This document shows, in pieces, positions 11,069 through 21,819 of a stretch of DNA of 36,271 nt. This DNA comes from Reticulitermes lucifugus. Its lineage: Eukaryota; Arthropoda; Insecta; Blattodea; Rhinotermitidae. The notes under the pieces are model-generated. The model was not told the origin of the DNA. It made no database searches and saw nothing but the letters and a program-made list of their open reading frames with translations. How positions within the stretch are numbered: the stretch's first letter is position 1; the number at the start of each line of letters is the position of its first letter. The stretch lies in assembly GCA_026260175.1 (NCBI GenBank), contig JAKCWW010004972.1:1-36271 (forward strand), in the 5' to 3' direction. The translations under genes and the position numbers were made by a program.

Positions 11069-11345
11069 GTGCGGACGAGGAGGAGGGGAGGGGGTCCGGT
11101 ACAAATTACCGGGGCCGGTGGTACGGAAGGGGGCCCGGGGCCCAACTATGTTGCATATGTTTTTGTCTCTCTCGGTAGTATCATTATCTGTCGATTGTAC
11201 AAATTAACCCTGTCAGACCAAGCCCAAGTCACACTGCAACTGAGAGTCAGTCTTTCCGATATGGTGTAAAGATTTTTAGCCCGACCGCCCTTATTGGGGG
11301 GCCCGATAAAGTTTTTTCACCAAACCCGCTCTCGACGGCCCTGAT
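11069..11345. repeat. GC-rich, probable DNA-transposon remnant
   Basis: Much richer in G and C than its surroundings, with blocks such as ccggggccggtgg, agggggcccggggccc and ggggggcccgat, ending in ctctcgacggccctg. The style is that of a degenerate DNA transposon. I could not find clear terminal repeats, so class is unknown. Confidence 0.3.
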
Positions 11346-11433
11346 TTTTAGCACAAGACGTACAGAAATAATAACTAAGACAAGAGACTGACTACACACA
11401 ACCTTCGTCAAAGACATTCATTCATTCATTCAT

Positions 11434-11857
11434 CTTGCAGTCTGTCTTACGACAGGTCCATAACCTCTTCCAAAGCGAGTTCCCCACAGAGTTCAATCTA
11501 GTGTTTCTTCTTTCAATGTACAGTATCCTCTCTTTTCCTTAAGATCATCCAGTAGCAGCTAACGTATTCTTCCTCGTCTTCCCGTCACTTCTATCTTTCC
11601 TTCAATAACACGTTTTAGAAGGCAGTTCCTACGCAAGATGTGACCAATCCAGTTAGCCTTTCNNNNNNNNNNNNNNNNNNNNNNNNNNNNNNNNNNNNNN
11701 NNNNNNNNNNNNNNNNNNNNNNNNNNNNNNNTTCTTCATTTCTCACACCATCGGTCCAACTGATCTTCTCCATTCTTCTCCAGCACCACATTTCGAAACG
11801 TTCCACATATTTCTGATCTAGTTTCCGAAACGTCCACGTTTCAGCACCATTAAGATA
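11434..11857 (-). pseudogene. Non-LTR retrotransposon (LINE) reverse-transcriptase C-terminus remnant
   Basis: Minus-strand translation from about 11857 reads GAETWTFRKLDQ-like, then VERFEMWCWRRMEKISWTDG, then, beyond the N gap, KANWIGHILRRNCLLKRVIE and KIEVTGRRGR, then LLLDDLKEKRGY in a shifted frame. This series is the well-known C-terminal tail following the RT domain of non-LTR elements abundant in insects. An in-frame stop follows GRIR and a frame change follows it, so the copy is dead. A 69-N gap removes the central part. No RT catalytic domain is visible: this is the 3' end only. Confidence 0.85.
11663..11731. other. Assembly gap (69 N)
   Basis: A run of N interrupts the LINE remnant; the true length is unknown. 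Confidence 1.
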
Positions 11858-11894
11858 TTAAGGAATCTTAATTTTGCGGCTCTTATAGACGTAT

Positions 11895-11972
11895 TTGGGT
11901 TGTGACACCGTGTATTTTATCAATGGATACCAAGGTTTCGGAGGAACGTGCTGCCTCCATCTTCAGGGTCTA
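11895..11972. repeat. Half of a foldback element
   Basis: ttatcaatggataccaagg, tttcggaggaacgtgctgc and ctccatcttcaggg form a well-conserved left arm of the foldback family; the right arm is absent or too diverged to see. Confidence 0.6.
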
Positions 11973-12436
11973 AATAAGTAGGGTACGAATGTGGCAGGTT
12001 ATAGACAGGTTGCAAGGGAAGTCTGTGGGAAATGCAAAGGAGATAGAACTCGGTCCCGGGCAACAGGACTGCTGTACATTATACAAACCGACTACATAAC
12101 CCGCATTCAGAAATGTTTTGCGTTTCGTATCCTCTATTACACACAATCTGCCCTGCAACGAATTTAAAAAATTTCAAAATCCACAACCTCCCACTTCGTA
12201 TTCTAGTCTTTATATAGTGGGTCCGGGCGGAGATATAATGTACTGTGAGCAATGGGTCCCCAGCCGCTGCTTAGACGTAATTACGGCTAGCACGTTGACT
12301 GTTACCGCCTTCTCAGAACATGGGGCGGGCTGGCAGTTCACACATTCTGCACGGCCAGACACTTCAATTATACAACTCGCCTACTTATAATTTCCCCATG
12401 GACGGCTGCGTGTGACAGAAAGATCGGCTTATGTAC
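11973..12436. other. Intergenic, no gene seen
   Basis: The 90-codon plus-strand frame at 12118-12390 shows no recognisable domain. No repeat was identified. Confidence 0.4.
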
Positions 12437-12800
12437 TTATGCGGCTAGTACAGACAGCAACAGATGGCTTGGTTCACATTGTCGGGAGAAAAGTGACAAG
12501 CGTGGTTGAAATCTAAGTCCAGAGAACAGGTCGTGAGGTAGTAAGAAGAAAATGAAAGTAATTTTGTATTGAATGCTCTCCGATTTCTGCAAGAGCATTG
12601 CTTTTTGGAAGGTTCCCAGGCTTCGCCCGTTTGTCATTCTGATAAGAGAAACATGAAGATGAGTATAGAGCATTGGTGGAATTATACTGACAGGGGAAAC
12701 GAATATACAGGGAGAAAAACCTGTCCCAGTGTCACTTTTCCACCACAAATCTTACCTGGGATCGAACCAGGGCCTCCGTGGTGAGAAGTCGGTGATCACC
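12437..12800 (-). repeat. tRNA-derived SINE (family B) with long 3' domain
   Basis: On the minus strand from 12800: accgacttctcaccacgga, then a well-formed B box ggttcgatccc (about 12762), then cactgggacagg and a 3' domain containing tgacaaacgggcgaa and accttccaaaaagcaatgc, shared with the copy at 13836-14115. The A-box region is mutated or lost. The far 3' part (12437-12560) is shared with no other copy in the window and may be flanking DNA. Confidence 0.75.
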
Positions 12801-13617
12801 CTTTACAATTCAAGACATTTCCCGTATTTAGAGAACCCGAAGGTTCAATACCGTGTCGTCAAGAGTTCGCCAATGTTCCCTATCCTGTCTATCAGTCCAT
12901 CTGTAGCGCATAACTGCTTACGTCTGTGAACCCAGCTAGCTGCCTCTCCATCTACAGTCCAACCCGGTTATAACGATATCGATTTATATGACACCTCGTC
13001 CATAACGTCAGATATTCTGTAGTACCAATTAATTCCTCACTGTTAACCATAACATTATACACCTCGGTTATAACAACACTCGCTTAAAACGACACAAAAA
13101 TATTCAATTCATTTCATGACGTTATAACCAAGTTCGACTGTATATATCTGTCCATATGTTTGTATCCATTATCTGTTTATCCAGCCATCGCCTAGCCTCT
13201 ACATCCTGAACACCTACATTCTTGGTGTTACAACAGCAATACTCAGACATCCGTCACCATCATAACAAAATGTCCGAAGTTGATTCGACCAAGAATAATT
13301 CTGTCTTTTATTACATCACGCCACGTCGTGTGGTAGAAATTTAATGACGTGTAATGTGCGGCCTTCGCCTTCAAAACAGGTCTCTTCTACTCTGCAGATG
13401 GCGGTTGGGCACATTCCAGAAGCAGTATTGTCGTGATGACAGCCACGAGAACTTCAAATCTCACATGGCTCGAGCAGCTTTAGTCACCTTCACGGCGAAG
13501 TAGGAATCTATGAAGTAATACCATGGAAAGTGCTTCAAAAATACTGAGGCACCCGCGAAATTTAAACTACAGTTCTGCGTCTTCCCCCCCCCCCCAAACT
13601 TGTTAGGGACCCTTTAA
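12801..13617. other. Intergenic, no gene recognised
   Basis: Includes a poly-C run at about 13584-13596. The stretch 12955-13140 repeats phrases such as cggttataac and ataacg, suggesting a diverged short repeat, but I cannot define a unit. No coding signal. Confidence 0.35.
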
Positions 13618-13761
13618 CCCTTTAAGGCCCAGTGGCTACTTTACGTACCACCAAAAATTCTACGTTCTACCCATACAGTACATTTGCGCGTTTTGTGTGG
13701 ATCTCAGAACAGACAGCGATTATTTCACTGTACAACATTAGCTAATTAGCTTTTATAATGG
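13618..13761. repeat. Partial TTAA-type (piggyBac-like) MITE
   Basis: TTAA at 13614-13617 is followed by ccctttaaggcccagtggc; the body parallels the MITE at 19208-19462 (ttaaggc, cagt, attctac/actccac, gcccacat/cccataca). The right end is mutated (ttttataatgg) with no following TTAA. Confidence 0.4.
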
Positions 13762-13835
13762 AGACGGAGTGTGTTTACTGCGCGGTACGGACTGTACCTT
13801 GTAGGTACAATTCAGGTTACATTTCTTCCTTGGAC

Positions 13836-14115
13836 GTGCCACGGCTCAGGCGGTTGGTCGCCGGCCTCTCACCGTGGAAGCCCCGATTCGATTCCAGGTC
13901 AGTTCATGTGAGATTTGTGGTCGACAAAGCTGCACTGGGACACGTTTTTCTCCGAGTAGTACGGTTTTCCCTCGTCTGTATCATTCCACCAGTGCTCCAT
14001 GCTCATCTTCATCTACATGTTGCTCTTACAAGAAGGACAAACGGACGAACCTTCCAAAAGCAATGCTCTTTTGGAAATCGGGGAACAATGGATTTCCACT
14101 TTGAAGGGTAAAAGA
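13836..14115 (+). repeat. tRNA-derived SINE (family B)
   Basis: A-box-like acggctcaggcggttggtcg, B-box-like gattcgattcc, body tttgtggtcgacaaagctg and cactgggacac, then a 3' domain with ggacaaacggacgaacc and ttccaaaagcaatgctc. It matches the minus-strand copy at 12437-12800. Open frames across it are products of the repeat. Confidence 0.82.
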
Positions 14116-15933
14116 AAATGTAAAGTAACAACACACAGTACTAGCTAAATGCATATGATGGTACAAACTAAATAATCAAAGAGATGCCACATAACGGGAG
14201 CGTATTTTACCCAAACGTCAGGCGTGGTTTGATAAACGCCAAACTACATTTTCGCAGCTCCATCCTCAACTAAGTAAGAATGCGTGGGACCCAGACAGCT
14301 GGCCCAGCTGGTAATGTTTGTGCTGTGTATTCGAAAGGTGTCCACTTAGAATCTCGACCGGAACACCCAATATCCTGAGGCTTCTCGCGGTTCTCCTCTG
14401 TTCCTTTAGGCAAACGACCCTCGAGAGGACCTTTGGCCATTTCTAACTTCATCCAATACACGCTCCTGCTTATGCTCGCCGGTGAGCAACGGAGACACCA
14501 ACATGGCGAGGACCCGCAGCACGAATTCACTGGAATGTTCCACACGACAGGCCCAAGCTTCCTGCGAGCTACGCAATGGTACTTATTCCATCTTCCTTGA
14601 CGAATATGCAAACTGTCTCCACGTTTTCGTCTGTGTGACCCGCGGAGAGGCTTCCTCATCCCGAACGCTGGTAGTCTTCACTCGAAGTTTCTCCACGTTT
14701 CAGTCCAGGATCCGAATCAAAAGCCTCCACATAGAACTGTCGCCGACAGCTGTTTTGAGCATTTCATGCGTTTCCGATAGAGTGTTCCAAGTCTGAAGCA
14801 AAACTTAACGCAAATGTGTTGTTCCTTCAAACGAGCCATTAGAACATCGCGAAAAGCCCTTAACACGCACAATCAACAGCCACCGAGAAGCAACTCAAAA
14901 GTTATGACCGCAAAACTGACTAGACTGGCTCAGAATAGTGTTATAGTGCGGTGCATGGTTTCTGGCCGGTGGAAGAGTTACCGCAGCTGGCGGACGGGCC
15001 TACGGATGTGGTGAAGTGGCGTGGGGTGGTTATTTATTTGCTTGGAACTTCAGCGTGGCAAGGTCACTAGTACTTACGAAGGCGGAGAGAAAGACTACAC
15101 CAAACATAACGCTGTCGCTGCATTAGTGACTAGCTCCTAGCCTACCGTTTGAAAATCCCACCGGCTAAACACCGTGTATGGCACTATACTACAGCATCTA
15201 CTCGCAGAAAGTCGTACTACTTGCTGTCATCGGTCCTAGCCGCGAGTGCGGGAGCTTCCGGGTACGCCTTCGTATTCTGCGTTACTGCCGGTCCGCATAC
15301 ACGAATGAATAAATCAGTAAGAATGTGTATGGCATTACACAATTTTCGAAACATCCAGACGCTTCAAACATAAGCCCTTCTTCAACTGAAATGCGTCCGT
15401 GGCGTGAGTCAATATAAGCAGCGTGTCAGACACGCTACCTGGGGGGGAAGGGGGGCGGTGAAGGAGGTGACAGCATTGGCGCTCAATAGACACATGTCAC
15501 TGTCAGGTACGCCAGCATTTATTGTTGTGTTGCGCGGCCTTAAATGCTGGACAGGATGAAAAGGCGCGCTTCGGTCGCCGTTCCATTTATGTGGTTTATT
15601 TAACGACGCTGTCAGAAAATCGGATTTTATGACGCTGAATGGTGAGATGACTAATGGAAGGGACGTGGAAATGGTAGTGGCCTAATTCGACTATCCCGGA
15701 TTTTTACTTGAACGGACTGAGGGAAACCACGAAAAAAAAACTCTCGGTCAGGACAGTCCTGTTTTCAGTTTGGACACATATGTCTGGCAAACGCGTTCCT
15801 TCCTGTTTCACATCCACCATTCATCACTGTTCACTGTCTACACGTCACAGACTGCACAGCCTTCATAGCAACAGACACGCAACAAGTTCCCCCTAGCATC
15901 GCAGTAAGTTACGCATAAAAGTAAAATGCCCGT
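14116..15933. other. Intergenic, unclassified, GC-richer
   Basis: The minus-strand frame at 14659-14270 (129 codons) has the Pro/Arg-rich style of translated insect repeats rather than of a real protein. A G-rich block lies at about 15440-15470. No splice-supported exon or RNA gene was recognised. Confidence 0.35.
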
Positions 15934-16215
15934 AAGGGCCTTGCCATGGCTCAGGCGGTTAGTCGCCGGCTTCTCACCGCGGAGGCCCGGGTTTGATCCC
16001 GGGTTAGTCCATGTGGGATTTCTGGTGGACAAAGTGGCACTGGGACAGGTCCCCCCCTCCCCCCCGAGTACTTCGGTTTTACCCCGTCAATTTCATTCCA
16101 CCGGTGCTCCATTATACGGAAAAAAAAAACTGACCATCTTCATCACAGGGTTGCACAATAAGCCTTAAGGGTGCGGTGCGTCCGTAGCATCTGCTGCGGG
16201 GCTCTTCACCCCAAA
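15934..16215 (+). repeat. Complete tRNA-derived SINE (family B) with target duplication
   Basis: A-box-like tggctcaggcggttagtcg, B-box-like gggtttgatcccggg, body tttctggtggacaaagtgg and cactgggacagg, and a 3' domain ending in gcggtgcgtccgtagcatc, then ctgctgcgggg and an A-rich tail. Near-identical 11-bp repeats flank it: aaaatgcccgt at 15923-15933 and aaaatgctcgt at 16216-16226. This is the best reference copy of the family in the window; its 3' domain explains bases 1-66. The CpG-poor part of the window starts right after it. Confidence 0.87.
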
Positions 16216-18330
16216 AAAATGCTCGTGACAACATGGAACATGAAATTATTTGTTCTCATATCAAAATTCCCTTACCAATCTGGGCCTATATGATTTATTG
16301 GGAATGAAATCACACATCATTAAGAGAATTACATGCAGTGCACGTACAAGTTAGTTAGGCACGTATTTCAGTATCTGCATTGCAAGAAGAGTGACATATT
16401 CCGCTTAAGTTCAAGCATTTGCTGCATTCACTGACAGTTGTCCTGCACTGAGACACAACTTAGTTTTATGTTCTCAGTGCACTGAATATAAATTTTGTGG
16501 TATCCTGGCTTGTGATTTCATGTCACTTGGTAGACATGTTGCAAGGTTAATGAAACTTACTGCCTCCATTTTCTGCACAGAACAGTATACCAAATGGGCA
16601 AAAATTACATATGAAGACAGGTAAGTGAGCCAATGACAGTGGCCCAGATTATGGCCATTTGTCTGTGGTAGAGTAACAGCAAATACTGGGGTGTAAAAAG
16701 ATGATGAAAATATCTAGCTCACAAAATATGCTAAAGTCCATCACTGGTCAGCTCACTGCCTTACAGCCTCACACCACTTTCACATATCATGTTTCATATC
16801 TCCTACACATCCTACTTTCCTACTCTGAAGGTAGAGGCAGCAGGTTCTTCCAAAATTTGACACTTATCAACAAAGTTACTTGGTACCTCATACCAGAGAA
16901 CTGTAACTGCCACAAATCAGTGTTCATCATATCTCATAAAACAATAAATGTTAAGTTATAAACCTGGTTTGTGAGGTTATGGTTTATAACAGGTTCATGT
17001 GAAATAAAATTGTAAATTTGTCCTACAAATTTCAGTAGAGACTCGTAATACAAAAAAACTCAAAACACATCACATATACTTTTCAAGATAAAACATGGAG
17101 AAGATCACAAAAACACAACTTCCACTGCGCGAAACTATGGACTTCTCTAATGCATTCCAAAGTGTTCACTTGGTTATTAGGCACTGCAAAGACAAGCTCT
17201 TACTGTTGTCACTTGGTTACCACACAACACACGTCATGGACATTAACACTGGAGGTTTATAAGCCACCTGCTCAGAAACACTGCACTAAAGCCACTGGGG
17301 CATCTGCTGATAGCAAAACATTTATTGGGTTAGTGGTGATACACATGACATGTCACTTAAAAATAAGTGGATAATGACAAGATGGAATCTCCAATTGGGC
17401 TAGTGTCTGCAGCTGAGAGGATAACCACCAGTGAAGTGGCATGATTGGCACTTCATACTGCTTGCTTTTAGGTATGTTTCCAGTTGTGTGTGTTCACAGT
17501 CACGTAAGTTGATGCATGACCCTGAATATCTTGCAATAACTTACTGAAATTGGGTTCATAATTACTTAGGTACAAGCTAAGGCAGTATTTTAAATGTTCA
17601 TCATCAGACATTTTCAGTATCTTGATTTAATTATCTTCATCTGGGAGGAGGCTTCTTCGCAGAGGTAGGTTGATCCAAAAAATGTTGGCTATTGATTGTA
17701 CTGAGGCGGGAAATAAATTTTGATAGAGACCAAACAACGGCCGCGATCAATCAATCAACTGGCTGTGATCAAGTGTTTGGTCACCTCTGGCTTACAGAAT
17801 ATGAAACAAAACTGTTCAACACTCAAGTATAATGTTACATGACATTATTAAATGTAACATTCAAAATTCCAAATACAAGTGGTTAACGGCTCTTAACTGG
17901 CTGGAAACATAACACTTGGGGGCAAACATGACATACATACCGAATTTTTGTTGGAAACATTCATAAACAGGAACATATTTGGATAATGAGCCAAGGATAT
18001 GAAGAAGTGTGACACATGGAAAGTACGAAATGCATACAAAATTTTGGTTGGGAAGTATCAAAAGGAAGCATTTCAGACACCATAAGACAATACAGAAGCT
18101 ACATATGGGCAGGGTACATAACACAGATGAGGAGGAAATAAGAAATGCTTAACATCATTCTAATCAGAAAACCTCATGGAAAGAGAGCAGTTGGGAGACT
18201 AAAATATAATCTAAAGATTATAAACATAATTGTAAGACAGAAATTTGAAGAGGATTATGACGTAAATCGGCTTAAATTGACTCATCCCACTGTGCTATAT
18301 ATACAGAGAACCAACAAGTACCCATCAAAC
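16216..18330. other. CpG-poor non-coding stretch, no gene recognised
   Basis: Composition changes here from the CpG-normal left side to the CpG-poor style of the Mtr4 introns. The 86-codon plus frame at 16701-16961 has no recognisable domain. At 17725-17780 a short hairpin (gaccaaaca ... tgtttggtc) encloses two diverged copies of ggccgcgatcaa. It could be an extended 3' UTR of Mtr4, read-through DNA or an unrecognised non-coding transcript. Confidence 0.4.
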
Positions 18331-18602
18331 ACAACATGTATTTGACATAGAAAATCTCAAAACAGTTACATGTTTCGGCATTTAAGGCATCATCAGGCTG
18401 TACAAGATTAATAAGAGGGTGTGATGCACAACAACATACCAGTAAGTAATATCAATCAGTTTTGAGATCTCTGTCTTGATTAATGTGACTTGCAGGGTTG
18501 TACATTACACCCTCTTATAAATTTTGTACAGCCTGATGATAGCTTAATGAAAAGCAGAAACATACTGTAGGTTTTTTGGTTTTCTACATAAAATGCATGT
18601 TC
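18331..18602. repeat. Foldback element, about 105-bp arms
   Basis: Left arm 18331-18432 and right arm 18497-18602 are inverted copies: acatgtttcggcatttaagg with its partner, tcatcaggctgtacaa against ttgtacagcctgatga, and agagggtgtgatgcacaac against gttgtacattacaccctc. The loop is about 64 bp. The arm core carries CTGATGA and GAAACAT on one strand, like the elements at 24305, 26613 and 35747. Confidence 0.88.
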
Positions 18603-18664
18603 TACCTGCCAGATACTTATTGTTTCAATATAAATGGGATAAAGAAAGCAAGAAATATGCTGAG

Positions 18665-19115
18665 CAAAGTAAAGTAAAGCATTGATGTCAGGCTTCCGTC
18701 CTGATGTTGATGAGATCTGCGCTCTTCTTTCCTACCCCGACTCTTTGACCAGTGAAGACAGGACCGATACGTTGTCCCGAAATGTCGGTAAACAATTACC
18801 ACATGATGCCGCATAATATCCCAGAAGAGCACAGATCTAAAGTAAAGCAACCCATTACAGGTCTGGACAGGCCCTTAGGGCTCCAGGAGGTTGAGGCTCT
18901 CAGGTTATCTAGACAATCAGCACACGAAGGTGGCAAGGTTGTCAGCCCTATTATCCCTGGTACTCATTTCTATTAGAGGCTGAGTCGACCCCAGGGCCAT
19001 AGTGCAGCTGGAAGGATTAAGTCAATGATATATCCCAATGAACCCATCAGGAATCAAACCCGCGACTTTCCGACTTGTAGTGCAGTGCCTCAACCAACTG
19101 CGCCACCATGGGCCC
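18665..19115 (-). repeat. SINE (family A) split by a foldback insertion, with 16-bp target duplication
   Basis: Read on minus from 19115: ggggcccatggtggcgcag with A-box-like tggcgcagttgg, B box gggtttgattcc, then the body shared with 2469-2742, down to about 18840. A foldback element follows (18714-18839), then a second copy of the SINE tail motif (gctttactttac) at about 18668-18680. The whole composite is bounded by the identical 16-mer caagaaatatgctgag at 18649-18664 and 19116-19131. The simplest reading is a SINE insertion followed by a second element landing in its tail. Confidence 0.88.
18714..18839. repeat. Foldback element nested in the SINE tail
   Basis: The 16-bp termini agatctgcgctcttct and agaagagcacagatct are inverted copies with one mismatch. 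The right half (gttgtcccgaaatgtcggta, then gccgcataatatcccagaag) is family-typical; the left half is degenerate. Tail-derived gctttactt repeats on both sides suggest a short duplication at insertion. Confidence 0.75.
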
Positions 19116-19207
19116 CAAGAAATATGCTGAGTGTTATCAAAACCTCGTACACAGAGAAGATTCAGAGAAGTAAAACATAAACAGGACATCAGCATTGAGG
19201 TTCTCAA

Positions 19208-19462
19208 CCTTTAAGGCACAGCAGTTACTGTATGTGTCCCCTACAACATGTACCATTACACCCAGCAGTAAAAACTCCACATTTTGCCCACATAGTGTAT
19301 TTATATGTTTCATATTATCCTCACAATAAACAATGATCAGCTCGCTAAACAGTTTTAACTACCTGGTCTACGTACTGGAGATGGAAATTGCAGATGCATT
19401 TTGTAAAATGTTGAAACTGAAATTTTGCGTTATTATTAAGATAAATTTCGAGCTTATAAAGG
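19208..19462. repeat. TTAA-type (piggyBac-like) MITE
   Basis: The left end cctttaaggcacagcag follows TCAA (19204-19207); the right end, read inverted, is cctttataagctcg and abuts TTAA (19463-19466). Similar termini and a TTAA target fit the piggyBac superfamily. The element is 255 bp with no ORF. Confidence 0.5.
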
Positions 19463-19466
19463 TTAA

Positions 19467-21019
19467 TTAAATGTAATGTAATGATGTGAAATACGTGGAT
19501 ATTGCTCAGAACTGGGTATAATGAACAGCTTTTATGGTAATGTGATAAAATTTTGGTTTGGCAAGGGCTTTAACAACTAAGATCAAAATTATATTTATGG
19601 GCCATTATCACTCACTTTTTATTTATACAACTTTATTTCAATACGTCCTACGTACTTACACCAATGCACCCATCAAATTAAATACATCACACATGATCAT
19701 GATGCAGAGTTTTAAAGCAACAGGAGTTCCTTCTTTATTTTAAACCCTGACATTTTTATTTTACTGATTCTTTCTGCAACAATTCAAAAACACAAACAAA
19801 CAAATACAATTCTGTAGTTACACATACACATGCACGCACACACACACGCACAAAATTAGATTAGGAGCTTAGCCATGCAACTCAGTAAAGTGAATGTGTA
19901 GGATGTAATTCCTAATTTCCCTCCTTGCTGAAGTGGTTATTATGTTAGCTTCATACATGTATGACAGTAACAGTTGTAAAGATTTCTTAATAAAAATCAC
20001 ACACTCTATTTCATACTAATTTTTTAAACTTCAGCAAAACAATATACTTCATAGACATAATAAAATAAAAGAAATAATTACATTGCCATCAAAATAAAAT
20101 CATGAGAAGAATATATGGCACATTTATCCAAATATATGTCAGATTAAGATTCCAGGTTTTCTGCAATAACATATAATTTTGGCATGATTTTGGACAAGAA
20201 TTTTTTATGCTTGCAATGAACAAGCCAAGCGAGGCTGACTGCACATCTGAGCAACACAGTGCTGGTAACACAAATGTACAGTTCCTCCACAGCTATGGCA
20301 AGGTGTGGTACTTTACATGTGCATGAACTTAAATCTTTCAAGACTTTCAACTTCAGCAGTCACATGTTTCATAAACAACATCCTTCAATCAAGTACTAAA
20401 GTTGATGGCTCAAGACAAACTTTTTGGTTAAACAGTTAAAACAGTGAAATGAAGTACACTGTAACTTGCGAAATACCCACAGGCGGATATGGCTGAAAAG
20501 TCCCACAAACACAAAAGAGTTTCCGAAAATTTTCTGCTGGGGAACAAATTACTCCAAATCATATGCCTTACAGTAATACCACAAAATGAGCCCCTGTAAC
20601 ATGACATGGAAAATCTGAACAAAGTACACATGCAACTAGTCACAACTGAATCACATCTGGATCATAAGTAGAATGAAGTACAGTGGGTATGAAAAACCTT
20701 AGTAAATAAGCATATCTGGAGTTAAATATAACTAAGAAGTGTTCAAATGTTCAAAAATAAAATCATAATGTCAAGAGAATTAAACATACTTTTCATAAAA
20801 AAGTTTTAAGTAACTAAATAAAATGTCAGGTCAAGAATTTCTTTATTTCCTGAAGGTGGACACACAATATTTCACATTCACTACAGCTGTATTAAAATGC
20901 CCTTACTTAACCTGCCCCTCTTCCGCCCGACATCCACACTTACAACACCTACTTTCTTGGAAAATGTCAAACTGAATTTTTATTTTAATTTCATACAAGT
21001 CCAACGAAATAATACATTA
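19467..21019. other. CpG-poor AT-rich stretch downstream of Mtr4
   Basis: No coding exon was recognised. Several minus-strand AATAAA motifs occur (for example 20979-20984 and near 20840), so it could be distal 3' UTR. The frames at 19558, 20089 and 20428 lack homology. Confidence 0.4.
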
Positions 21020-21089
21020 ACAAAGGACATTCAATAAGCAAGGTTCCCTGCATCACAAAAATCAAATCACAAGTGATTATAACGTTAAA

Positions 21090-21095
21090 TTTATT
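21090..21095 (-). terminator. Candidate poly(A) signal AATAAA for Mtr4, within the mariner remnant
   Basis: This is the first AATAAA on the minus strand after the Mtr4 stop codon, about 567 nt downstream, and it overlaps the mariner transposase stop. A GT/T-rich stretch (cttgtgatttgatttttgtg) follows within 15-40 nt, as expected of a downstream element. Usage cannot be judged from sequence. Confidence 0.4.
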
Positions 21096-21433
21096 CCACT
21101 GAAGTATCAGTTTTCAATATAACCCCCAAGCACACTGCTGCATCTGTTCCATCTTGGCACAACTTTATACAAATTCTGTTAAGGAAGAAATCATGCCATT
21201 GCATTTACAACCATTTAAAAACAGCCCTTTCCACTTCCTCATTATTGTAGAATTGGAGATTTCCCACGTGATGCTTCAGTAGCCCAAACATACAAGCGCC
21301 TGATGGGGCATGTTCAGAACTACAAAGTGGATGGTGCTGCATTCACATCTGTTCCTGATGTTTTGGGCCAGCCACTGCAATCATCATGGATGTCTATTCT
21401 ACCACTCTGGAATTCTCTACACCATTTTCTCAC
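21091..21433 (-). pseudogene. Mariner transposase remnant (N- and C-terminal pieces)
   Basis: The first piece (21433-21320) reads VRKWCREFQSGRIDIHDD followed by SGWPKTSG, the recognisable second half of the mariner N-terminal helix-turn-helix domain, and ends at a stop. The second piece (about 21284-21091) reads LLKHHVGNLQFYNNEEVERA, then KWL, an in-frame stop, FFLNRICIKLCQDGTDAAV and KTDTSVE before a stop, which corresponds to the conserved C-terminus of mariner transposases. The catalytic DDD/DDE core between them is deleted, so the copy cannot be active. Confidence 0.85.
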
Positions 21434-21555
21434 ATGCTGCACCTTCAATATGCCATACACACACACCTCTATCATTTGGTGGTGAATTTTGATGGGGGAA
21501 ATATGTTTTACCTACAGTTACAAGCTAGGAAACCCTACTTACTGAACATTCCTCA

Positions 21556-21661
21556 TATATCAATTTTCAAGTTGAAATCATTAAATCCATACCTGCAACT
21601 TTCCCAAGGGGACTGAACTTTCCGACAACCATAATCAGAAAACGTCAAAGGTGTCAAAACA
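21556..21661 (-). other. Proximal 3' UTR of Mtr4
   Basis: Sequence between the stop codon and the mariner end. It contains no AATAAA or ATTAAA, so the transcript must run into or through the mariner element. Confidence 0.6.
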
Positions 21662-21819
21662 TCACAGATACAAGCTGGCAGCAAACACAATGTCCCTCTT
21701 GATCGCCCTGATGCCCTCACTGAACTTGTTCTCCAAGTCTGTGTTGCCAATGTTCTTCGCAGCTTGACACAGCTGCCGCAGAGCCTCTTCCAATCTTCGC
21801 ATGCAGCGAATGATGCTGC
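21662..21819 (-). CDS. Mtr4: Mtr4 terminal coding exon
   Basis: 158 nt, acceptor gttttcag|GC. It encodes [20 protein letters not shown] (the ratchet-helix region contacting RNA), [16 protein letters not shown] and the near-invariant end [13 protein letters not shown], then TGA at 21664-21662. The last residues are the normal C-terminus of the family. Confidence 0.96.

Larger units (their letters stand above)
21020..21555 (-). mobile_element. Decayed mariner-family DNA transposon
   Basis: Imperfect terminal inverted repeats of about 28 bp lie at the ends: acaaaggacattcaataagc with aaggttccc on the left, and the inverted match (aggaaaccctacttactgaa, then cattcctca) on the right. TA dinucleotides border both ends (21018-21019 and 21556-21557), as expected for Tc1/mariner target duplication. 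The interior is a minus-strand transposase remnant with a central deletion. It begins about 106 bp after the Mtr4 stop codon, in the same orientation. Confidence 0.82.

Noticed and set aside
12437-14111. Open frames of 76-117 codons around 12437-12784 and 13758-14111
   Set aside because: They lie within SINE family B copies that are shared between loci in both orientations.
14270-14659. 129-codon minus-strand frame (14659-14270)
   Set aside because: Its composition looks like translated repeat DNA, with no domain and no splice or promoter support.
17725-17780. Short hairpin gaccaaaca/tgtttggtc with internal repeats
   Set aside because: Nine-base arms over 55 bp can arise by chance in AT-rich DNA; no other copy was seen.
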